From the NCBI GenBank assembly GCA_964503895.1, contig CAZDCF010000063.1, forward strand, positions 1-5,352: a DNA stretch of 5,352 nt, given 5' to 3'. Positions 1-5,352 of this stretch are shown here, piece after piece; positions within the stretch are counted from its first letter, which is position 1, and each line of letters opens with the position of its first letter. This DNA is from Nitronereus sp964503895 (lineage in GTDB: Bacteria > Nitrospirota > Nitrospiria > Nitrospirales > UBA8639). The notes beneath the pieces were generated by a model that saw only the letters and a list, made by a program, of their open reading frames with translations, had not been told where the DNA came from and made no database searches. The position numbers were made by a program, and so were the translations under genes.

Positions 1-41
1 GGCATAACAGGGTGGACCAAACTACAGCACCATCCCACTAT

Positions 42-512
42 TTACCAACGGTAATGAGCAAATGCACGATTCGCTTCAGCCATCCGATGCGTTTCGTCAC
101 GTTTCTTCACCGCAGCTCCAGCACTATTCGCAGCGTCCATAAGTTCAGCAGCAAGCTTTTCTTGCATGCTTCGACCAGATCGAGAGCTGGCGCTTTGCTT
201 AATCCATCGAAACGCTAAGGCGACCTGACGAACAGACCGAATTTCGACTGGCACCTGATACGAGGCACCACCAACACGGCGGGATTTTACCTCGACCATC
301 GGCTTCACATTGCCGATGGCTGCATGAAACACCTTCAGCGGATCACCCCCAGTTTTGGACTCGATCACATCAAATGCTCCATAACACACAGACCGAGCCG
401 TACTCTTCTTCCCACGGGTCATAAGAATGTTAATAAACTTTCCTACCAGCGGATCTCGGAATCTTGAATCCGGGGGTGGCGTTCTATGTTCTGCGCTCTG
501 TCCTCTTGCCAT
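42..512 (-). CDS. rpsG: 30S ribosomal protein S7
   Basis: S7 is a primary binding protein that organises the 3' major domain of 16S rRNA (the 30S head) and lies near the E-site and the mRNA exit channel. The protein has 156 residues, the common bacterial length, and ends in the signature MAEANRAFAHYRW (144-156) before a TAA stop. Other family hallmarks are KFINILMTRGKKSTA (25-39), the beta-hairpin segment VEVKSRRVGGASYQVPVEIR (73-92), and AVKKRDETHRMAEAN (134-148). The N-terminus MARGQSAEHRTPPPD is less standard than the usual MPRR-type start, and the stretch KQSASSRSGRSMQ (105-117) is diverged, but the rest is unmistakable. The ATG at 512 is chosen because it gives the normal length and a basic N-terminus. 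No strong Shine-Dalgarno precedes it, suggesting coupling to rpsL. In many bacteria fusA and tuf follow; neither is visible in the 41 bases left. Confidence 0.99.
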   Translation of the reverse strand: MARGQSAEHRTPPPDSRFRDPLVGKFINILMTRGKKSTARSVCYGAFDVIESKTGGDPLKVFHAAIGNVKPMVEVKSRRVGGASYQVPVEIRSVRQVALAFRWIKQSASSRSGRSMQEKLAAELMDAANSAGAAVKKRDETHRMAEANRAFAHYRW

Positions 513-575
513 ACCTACTAACGCTTTCTCTTAACTAACACCCAACAAATTAATATCGCCCTTAACAATTAAAAA
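513..575 (-). other. rpsL-rpsG gap with no well-placed Shine-Dalgarno; possible S7 feedback site
   Basis: This gap is AT-rich and begins just after the rpsL TGA. The only AGG near rpsG (516-514) ends one base before the ATG, which is too close for normal use, and the purine run at 532-524 (AAGAGAAAG) has weak pairing and loose spacing. In E. coli the equivalent gap is where S7 binds its own mRNA, and rpsG translation is coupled to rpsL. A similar arrangement is possible here, but I could not draw a convincing fold resembling the 16S rRNA S7 site, so the regulatory role is inference from position and the weak start signal. Confidence 0.25.
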
Positions 576-947
576 TCACTTCGGTTTCTTCGCGCCATAC
601 TTAGAACGGCCTTTCTTTCTATCAGCCACTCCAACCGCATCAAGCGCTCCACGAACCAAATGATATCGAACGCCAGGCAAATCTTTGACACGCCCTCCGC
701 GAACCAACACGATTGAATGTTCTTGTAGATTATGTCCCATTCCTGGGATATAAGTTGTCACCTCAACACCGGTGGTCAATCGAACTCTGGCTACTTTCCT
801 CAATGCAGAATTCGGCTTTTTCGGCGTGGTAGTGTACACACGCAAACAGACACCACGCCTCTGAGGACAACGATTAAGCGCCGGACTCTTACTTTTAAAT
901 TTTGAGGCCTTGCGCCCTTTCCTCACTAACTGATTCACTGTCGGCAT
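576..947 (-). CDS. rpsL: 30S ribosomal protein S12
   Basis: S12 lies at the decoding centre of the 30S subunit and takes part in tRNA selection and accuracy. The protein has 123 residues, close to the 124 of E. coli, and starts with the typical MPTVNQLVRKGR. The two conserved loops are present: TTTPKKPNSALRK (39-51) with Lys43, and GGRVKDLPGVRYH (84-96) with Lys88, Asp89 and Pro91. Lys43 and Lys88 (Met counted as 1) are the residues whose changes classically give streptomycin resistance; both are the sensitive type here. Asp89 is the position methylthiolated by RimO in E. coli. Two less usual residues are Leu35 in GVCLRVY, where Thr is common, and Met70 in PGMGHN, where Glu or Ile is common. 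The gene ends in GRSKYGAKKPK and a TGA stop. It sits 126 bases after rpoC and 63 bases before rpsG, and is probably co-transcribed with rpsG from the promoter just upstream. Confidence 0.99.
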   Translation of the reverse strand: MPTVNQLVRKGRKASKFKSKSPALNRCPQRRGVCLRVYTTTPKKPNSALRKVARVRLTTGVEVTTYIPGMGHNLQEHSIVLVRGGRVKDLPGVRYHLVRGALDAVGVADRKKGRSKYGAKKPK

Positions 948-1015
948 AAGTGCCTCACTTTTTAAAATTTATTCCGTATTCTCAACATGATACAAAGACG
1001 GCGGACAACCGACGG
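948..1015 (-). other. Predicted rpsL mRNA leader
   Basis: This is the stretch between the predicted -10 box and the rpsL start codon, about 60 bases of which should be transcribed. The first part is GC-rich and the part next to the gene is AT-rich. One modest possible hairpin pairs GUAUC with GAAUAC, with one bulged base, around 974-992. I see no recognisable riboswitch, leader peptide or strong terminator-like stem. A ribosomal protein binding site cannot be excluded. Confidence 0.35.
953..958 (-). promoter_or_regulatory. Ribosome binding site of rpsL
   Basis: The minus strand reads GTGAGG, with the GAGG core at 956-953 and five bases before the ATG at 947. The site is good though not a full AGGAGG, and it supports the chosen start of S12. 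Confidence 0.8.
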
Positions 1016-1045
1016 ATTGTAAAGAACCCGTAACTAGAGTGTCAA
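1016..1045 (-). promoter_or_regulatory. Predicted sigma70-type promoter for rpsL-rpsG
   Basis: In the gap between rpoC and rpsL the minus strand has a perfect -35 box TTGACA (1045-1040), an 18-base spacer, and a -10 box TACAAT (1021-1016) that matches the consensus at five of six positions. Transcription should begin near 1009, giving a leader of about 60 bases before the rpsL start. A run of T bases at about 1072-1067 lies upstream where a distal UP-like element could act, but that is weak. E. coli also has its str promoter just upstream of rpsL. The boxes are seen directly; activity is inferred. Confidence 0.75.
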
Positions 1046-1073
1046 GAGACATCAAGAACAATCCACAAAAAAC

Positions 1074-4000
1074 CTACGATGTTTGAACCTGCAATTCTTT
1101 CCCACCTTCCACGGAAACAGCTTGATCCTCATTTCCTAATTCTTCCTCAATTAGATTCTCAACAGGTTTGGGCACAAAAGTCTCTCGGTAATCTGAGTAA
1201 CCGGTTCCTGCCGGAATTAAGCGTCCTACAATCACGTTTTCTTTTAAGCCACGAAGATCATCAACCCGCCCATTAATTGCTGCTTCAGTTAACACCCTTG
1301 TTGTCTCTTGGAAAGAGGCACCAGATATGAAGCTATCCGTACTCAGTGAAGCTTTGGTGATACCCAACAACACAGGCTTCCCGATTGCAGGTTGGCCACC
1401 TTCGGCCAAAACTCTTTGATTTTCATCCGTGAAAGCAAACCTCCCTACCTGAGCACCAGGCAGAAAACTCGTATCACCAGGATCTTCAATTCTTATTTTC
1501 TTGAGCATCTGACGCGCAATTATCTCAATGTGCTTGTCGTTAATTGATACACCCTGCAATCGATAGACCTCTTGCACCTGATTTACAAGATAGCGTTGTA
1601 ATTCTCTTGGGCCTAAAACACTCAGGATATCGTGCGGATTGGCAGAACCATCCATTAACGGCTCTCCCGCACGAACCCAATCACCCTCATGCACATTCAC
1701 GTGTTTCCCGCGAGGGATAAAATATTCCTTAATATCCCCCATCTTGTTATCAACAGTGACCTTTCGCAGCCCCTTGACGAATCCACCAAAAGATACTTCG
1801 CCATCAATCTCGCTAATAACTGCTTGTTCTTTTGGTTTTCTGGCTTCGAACAACTCAGCAACGCGCGGCAGACCACCAGTAATATCCTTGGTCTTGGTTG
1901 TTTCCCGTGGGATTTTCGCCAACACATCACCAGGATGAACAATAACCCCCTTTTCAACAAAAATATGGGCGCCAACTGGAAGAAGGTAGCGAGCCTGAGA
2001 ACCCATGGAAGGCAATTTAGCCGTCTTTCCGGAATCATCTTTAATCGAAATTCTTGGACGAAGAGTTGTTCCAACTTGCTCAATTACCACTTTTCTAGAC
2101 AAGCCCGTAATTTCATCGACCTCTTCCTTCATTGTGACACCTTCGGTAATATCACCATAGGCAATCTTTCCACCAACTTCAGTTAAAATCGTAAGCGAAT
2201 AGGGATCCCATTCAACAAGTTTTTGGCCAACGGTGACACGCTCACCATCCTTCACCTTTATTTTTGCACCATAGACAACAGGATATTTTTCTCGTTCACG
2301 ACCAGAATCATCGCATACCGCAATTTTGGCATTACGGTTCATGACCACCCACTCGCCCTGCTTATTTTTAACGGCCATGTGCTTGCTATGAAAATCTGTA
2401 TTTTTCTTGGCATCAAAACTGAGATATTTCATTACCCCATCATGACGCGATTCAAGGATACTTTGCTCCACAATCTTACTCGCAGTGCCACCAATGTGGA
2501 AGGTTCTCATAGTTAACTGCGTTCCTGGTTCACCAATGGATTGCGCGGCAATAACACCAACAGGTTCACCCTTTTCAACTAACCGCCCACGCGCCAAATC
2601 ACGTCCATAACAACTGGCACACACCCCCCAACGAGCTTGGCAAGTCAATACGGATCGGATTTTTACATGGTCAATTCCAGCTTCCACCACAGCCTTGACC
2701 TGAAACTCATCGAGTTCTTGGTTAGCCTTGACCACCACTTCGTCCGTAACTGGATCCAGAACATCACCCGCTGCAAGTCTACCTAAGATACGTTCATCCA
2801 AAGGCTCAATAATTTCTCCGCCTTCAACTAAGGCAGACACTTCAATTCCATCAGTGGTTTGACAATCATCTTCACTCACAATGACATCCTGGGAAATATC
2901 AACAAGGCGACGAGTTAAATACCCAGAATTCGCCGTCTTCAAAGCAGTATCAGCCAACCCTTTTCGCGCCCCATGAGTGGAAATAAAGTACTGCAGCACG
3001 GTCAACCCCTCACGGAAGTTCGCAGTAATCGGGGTCTCAATAATTTCTCCGGATGGCTTGGCCATCAAGCCCCTCATTCCACCAAGCTGACGGATTTGCT
3101 GGGAACTACCCCGAGCTCCAGAATCCGCCATCATGAAAATTGGATTCAATGTATCTTCAGGACCTTGGCCCCCACCAGCACGAATTTCACTCATCATTTC
3201 ATTAGCGACCTGTTCGCTCACATGCGCCCAGATATCGATCACTTTGTTATATCGCTCCCCATTAGTGATAAGCCCCTCGCTGTACTGCCGTTCAACTTCT
3301 CCTACTTCTTTTCTGGCTACACCAAGCAAGTTTTCTTTCTTCGTGGGAATATGCATATTGTCAATACAAATCGAGACGCCAGCTTTTGTAGCAAATGAAA
3401 ATCCGAGTTCCTTTAGTTTATCCAGCATTACAACTGTTTGATGCAAACCAGTTTTTCGATACACAGCATCAATCAGTTTGGTCATAACCTTTTTGGTCAT
3501 GATTTGATTCACATGTGAGAATTCAACGGAAGGAGGCAAAATCTCTGCGAAAAGAACCCGACCCACTGTGGTATCTACAATTTCATCACCGATCCTTACT
3601 TTTACCAGGGCCTGCTCATCCAACTCGCCGGCATCATAGGCAATTCGCACTTCTTCATGAGAGTATAAAATCTTCCCTTCACCTTTGGCCCCTTCCCTTT
3701 CCTGAGTCAACCAATAACACCCCAATACCATGTCTTGTGAGGGAATGGCTAAAGGCCGACCATTGGCCGGTGACAACACATTATTGATCGACATCATCAA
3801 TACCCGCGCTTCAATTTGTGCCTCTACTGACAGTGGCACATGAACAGCCATTTGATCACCATCAAAGTCAGCGTTAAAAGCCGCGCAAACAAGCGGGTGC
3901 AAACGAATCGCTTTGCCCTCCACCAACACAGGATCAAAAGATTGCATGCCCAGACGGTGGAGCGTTGGGGCTCGGTTAAGAATTACCGGATGCTCGCGAA

Positions 4001-5249
4001 TAACTTCATCTAAAACATCCCACACCTCAGGACGCTCTTTTTCGACCAACCTTTTGGCACTCTTAATAGTGGTGGCAGCACCACGCTCCTCTAACTTATG
4101 AAAGATAAACGGCTTGAAGAGTTCTAACGCCATCTTCTTGGGTAGCCCGCATTGGTTTAACCTAAGCTCTGGCCCTACTACAATGACCGACCGACCAGAA
4201 TAATCGACACGTTTTCCCAGCAGATTTTGGCGGAACCGCCCCTGCTTTCCTTTCAACATATCGCTAAGGGATTTAAGTGGACGCTTGTTAGCCCCACGAA
4301 TGGTTCGCCCACGCCGGCCATTATCAAAGAGAGCATCCACCGCTTCTTGCAACATTCGCATTTCATTGCGAATAATAACGCCTGGCGCTTTCAATTCAAC
4401 CAATCGCTTCAATCGATTATTCCGGTTGATCACCCGACGATATAGATCGTTCAAGTCTGAGGTTGCGAAACGTCCACCATCCAAAGGAACAAGCGGACGA
4501 AGTTCTGGCGGCAAAACAGGGATGACGTCCATAATCATCCATTCCGGCTTATTCCCTGACTTATGGAAAGCCTCAATTACTTTTAACCGCTTGGTGAGTT
4601 TTTTTGTAAGGGCAACGGAGGTCGTGGCTTTCACCTTTTCATGACGCTCATTCCATAATGTTTCAATATCAACCTTTCGCAACAATTCACGAATAGCTTC
4701 CGCCCCAATACCAACTCTAATGCCTTGTGATCCATATTGGTCGAAGTATTCTCGATACTTTTCTTCAGTCAGGAGTTCCTTCTCTTTGAGCGAAGTATCT
4801 CCTGGATCGATAACCACATAAGCTTCGAAATAGAGAACTTTTTCCAGTTGCTTGAGACTCATATCCAACAAAATCCCAATCCGGCTCGGCACACCTTTCA
4901 AAAACCAAATGTGAGCAACTGGAGCTGCAAGTTCAATGTGCCCCATCCGCTCGCGACGAACCTTTGATTGAATGACTTCCACACTGCATCTGTCACAGAC
5001 AATGCCGCGGTGTTTCATCCGCTTATATTTCCCGCAATTACACTCCCAATCTTTTGTTGGACCAAAAATTTTGGCGCAGAACAATCCATCCTTTTCCGGC
5101 TTAAAGGATCGATAATTAATCGTCTCGGGTTTCTTTACTTCCCCATAAGACCACGAGCGAATTTTTTCTGGTGAAGCAATTCGAATACGCATCGCATCAA
5201 AGGACACGGCATCGCGTGGCTTTTCAAACAGCGCATAAACGCTTTCCAA
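1074..5249 (-). CDS. rpoC: DNA-directed RNA polymerase subunit beta'
   Basis: Catalytic beta' subunit of RNA polymerase, 1391 residues (E. coli: 1407), apparently intact. Visible in order: the first zinc ribbon with Cys70, Cys72, Cys85 and Cys88; the region with the lid, rudder and clamp helices (about 240-350); the active-site motif NADFDGDQ at 459-466, whose Asp461, Asp463 and Asp465 bind the catalytic magnesium; the bridge helix region (about 700-790, with ADSGARGS and STHGARKG); the second zinc site with Cys796, Cys870, Cys877 and Cys880, spaced as in E. coli; the trigger loop start MRTFHIGG (Met914, Arg915, His918); an SI3-type insertion at about 925-1112; the second half of the trigger loop (ITGGLPRVAELFEARKP, from 1123); and the conserved end SFISGASFQETTRVL (1306-1320) followed by a poorly conserved acidic tail. 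The start is TTG: an in-frame TAG lies five codons upstream, AGGAGG is well placed, and the next Met (residue 20) would cut into the conserved N-terminus. The fourth zinc cysteine is followed by Ser rather than the usual Gly. Confidence 0.99.
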   Translation of the reverse strand: MESVYALFEKPRDAVSFDAMRIRIASPEKIRSWSYGEVKKPETINYRSFKPEKDGLFCAKIFGPTKDWECNCGKYKRMKHRGIVCDRCSVEVIQSKVRRERMGHIELAAPVAHIWFLKGVPSRIGILLDMSLKQLEKVLYFEAYVVIDPGDTSLKEKELLTEEKYREYFDQYGSQGIRVGIGAEAIRELLRKVDIETLWNERHEKVKATTSVALTKKLTKRLKVIEAFHKSGNKPEWMIMDVIPVLPPELRPLVPLDGGRFATSDLNDLYRRVINRNNRLKRLVELKAPGVIIRNEMRMLQEAVDALFDNGRRGRTIRGANKRPLKSLSDMLKGKQGRFRQNLLGKRVDYSGRSVIVVGPELRLNQCGLPKKMALELFKPFIFHKLEERGAATTIKSAKRLVEKERPEVWDVLDEVIREHPVILNRAPTLHRLGMQSFDPVLVEGKAIRLHPLVCAAFNADFDGDQMAVHVPLSVEAQIEARVLMMSINNVLSPANGRPLAIPSQDMVLGCYWLTQEREGAKGEGKILYSHEEVRIAYDAGELDEQALVKVRIGDEIVDTTVGRVLFAEILPPSVEFSHVNQIMTKKVMTKLIDAVYRKTGLHQTVVMLDKLKELGFSFATKAGVSICIDNMHIPTKKENLLGVARKEVGEVERQYSEGLITNGERYNKVIDIWAHVSEQVANEMMSEIRAGGGQGPEDTLNPIFMMADSGARGSSQQIRQLGGMRGLMAKPSGEIIETPITANFREGLTVLQYFISTHGARKGLADTALKTANSGYLTRRLVDISQDVIVSEDDCQTTDGIEVSALVEGGEIIEPLDERILGRLAAGDVLDPVTDEVVVKANQELDEFQVKAVVEAGIDHVKIRSVLTCQARWGVCASCYGRDLARGRLVEKGEPVGVIAAQSIGEPGTQLTMRTFHIGGTASKIVEQSILESRHDGVMKYLSFDAKKNTDFHSKHMAVKNKQGEWVVMNRNAKIAVCDDSGREREKYPVVYGAKIKVKDGERVTVGQKLVEWDPYSLTILTEVGGKIAYGDITEGVTMKEEVDEITGLSRKVVIEQVGTTLRPRISIKDDSGKTAKLPSMGSQARYLLPVGAHIFVEKGVIVHPGDVLAKIPRETTKTKDITGGLPRVAELFEARKPKEQAVISEIDGEVSFGGFVKGLRKVTVDNKMGDIKEYFIPRGKHVNVHEGDWVRAGEPLMDGSANPHDILSVLGPRELQRYLVNQVQEVYRLQGVSINDKHIEIIARQMLKKIRIEDPGDTSFLPGAQVGRFAFTDENQRVLAEGGQPAIGKPVLLGITKASLSTDSFISGASFQETTRVLTEAAINGRVDDLRGLKENVIVGRLIPAGTGYSDYRETFVPKPVENLIEEELGNEDQAVSVEGGKELQVQTS
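1914..2477 (-). other. SI3-type insertion in the beta' trigger loop (part of rpoC)
   Basis: This stretch encodes roughly residues 925-1112 of RpoC, lying between the first half of the trigger loop (MRTFHIGGTAS) and the second half (ITGGLPRVAELF). E. coli beta' carries an insertion called SI3 of similar length at the same place, and Gram-positive enzymes lack it. Its sequence is much less conserved than the flanks and appears rich in short beta-strand-like segments, consistent with the sandwich-barrel hybrid motifs known from SI3. In E. coli, SI3 affects trigger-loop folding, pausing and transcript cleavage. The boundaries are my estimate from the conserved flanks. Confidence 0.85.
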
Positions 5250-5256
5250 GGTTCTA

Positions 5257-5263
5257 CCCTCCT
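5257..5263 (-). promoter_or_regulatory. Ribosome binding site of rpoC, decides a TTG start
   Basis: The minus strand reads AGGAGGG here, a complete Shine-Dalgarno core. Counting from AGGAGG, eight bases separate it from the TTG at 5249-5247. This good spacing, together with the in-frame TAG upstream, is the main reason to accept TTG as the start of rpoC. Confidence 0.9.
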
Positions 5264-5301
5264 AAGTTAAACACTCGTGATAAAAAATGTCTGATGTGAA
5301 T

Positions 5302-5352
5302 TTATTCAGTGGATTTCATTAACTCGACATCAAGACCCAGACTCTGAAGTTC
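5302..5352 (-). CDS. rpoB: RNA polymerase beta subunit, C-terminal end only (partial)
   Basis: Only the last 16 codons and a TAA stop lie in the window; the rest of the gene is beyond the right edge. The frame reads ELQSLGLDVELMKSTE, which matches the usual end of bacterial beta subunits, where a (L/I)xSLGLxVEL-type segment is followed by a short acidic tail. In the family, the beta C-terminus packs against the beta' N-terminal region in core RNA polymerase. The gene lies 52 bases upstream of rpoC in the same direction, the standard rpoBC arrangement. The identification rests on this short peptide plus the position directly before rpoC. Rifampicin-site residues are outside the window and cannot be judged. 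Confidence 0.93.
   Translation of the reverse strand, partial: ELQSLGLDVELMKSTE

Noticed and set aside
1..41. ATG on the minus strand at 5-3 as the possible start of fusA
   Set aside because: No Shine-Dalgarno precedes it and only two further bases remain in the window, so nothing can be confirmed. The stretch also contains no convincing terminator.
12..218. A 68-codon plus-strand open frame opposite rpsG
   Set aside because: Antisense to the conserved C-terminal half of S7, with no family features.
541..575. Loose resemblance of TGTTGGGT in the rpsL-rpsG gap to a segment of 16S rRNA, and a near-repeat of TTAATTGTT / TTAATTTGTT
   Set aside because: The 16S segment I recall with that string is not the S7-binding junction, the match is too short, and the repeat is AT-rich and imperfect.
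997..1015. GACGG repeated 14 bases apart near the predicted rpsL transcription start, and a short CGG-TTGT-CCG hairpin there
   Set aside because: A five-base repeat and a three-base-pair stem are expected by chance in a GC-rich patch. I cannot support an operator from this alone.
1060..1080. T-run just after the rpoC stop as a possible rho-independent terminator
   Set aside because: The six-base T tract is preceded only by a possible 4-bp AT-rich pairing (AAAC with GTTT). There is no stable GC-rich stem.
1697..2083. A 128-codon minus-strand open frame overlapping rpoC in another frame
   Set aside because: It overlaps fully with the intact rpoC frame and shows no recognisable domain. Since rpoC is continuous here, it is not a frameshift remnant.
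1689..2186. A 165-codon open frame on the plus strand opposite rpoC
   Set aside because: It lies wholly antisense to a conserved part of rpoC, has no recognisable family, and its composition looks like a mirrored coding sequence. The open frame is a by-product of rpoC codon use.
2973..3398. A 141-codon plus-strand open frame opposite the rpoC bridge helix region
   Set aside because: Antisense to a highly conserved stretch, with no domain or convincing start signal. The same holds for the other plus-strand frames across 3133-5174.

Overview
This window carries a core transcription and translation operon, read entirely on the minus strand: the last 16 codons of rpoB, all of rpoC (RNA polymerase beta'), all of rpsL (ribosomal protein S12) and all of rpsG (ribosomal protein S7). 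Nothing on the plus strand looks like a gene. I see no mobile element, CRISPR array, tRNA, rRNA or accessory system, and I do not think a new biological system is present.

Organism. The gene order rpoB-rpoC-rpsL-rpsG joins the units called rif and str in Escherichia coli, as in many bacterial phyla. The beta' subunit is 1391 residues and has a long insertion in the trigger loop (SI3 type), which points to a Gram-negative lineage and away from Firmicutes and Actinobacteria. The wording of the beta' N-terminus and of S12 reminds me most of Nitrospirota or a related deep-branching Gram-negative group. That is an impression from memory, not a search. Base composition looks like roughly mid-40s percent GC by eye.

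Layout in direction of transcription (right to left). The rpoB tail is at 5352-5302. A 52-base gap carries a perfect AGGAGG ribosome binding site. rpoC (5249-1074) starts with TTG. A 126-base gap holds a near-consensus sigma70-type promoter (TTGACA, 18 bases, TACAAT) that should start transcription about 60 bases before rpsL. rpsL is at 947-576. A 63-base gap lacks a well-placed Shine-Dalgarno sequence. rpsG is at 512-42. The last 41 bases hold no recognisable gene start; fusA would be the expected next gene.

How the genes work together. RpoB and RpoC form the catalytic core of RNA polymerase. S12 sits at the decoding centre of the 30S subunit and S7 nucleates assembly of the 30S head. The internal promoter would let the ribosomal protein genes be expressed above or apart from the polymerase genes, with read-through from rpoC still possible because no terminator is visible between them. 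The points most worth a second look are this promoter, the TTG start of rpoC, the poorly signalled rpsG start, and a few substitutions at otherwise well-conserved positions in beta' and S12.
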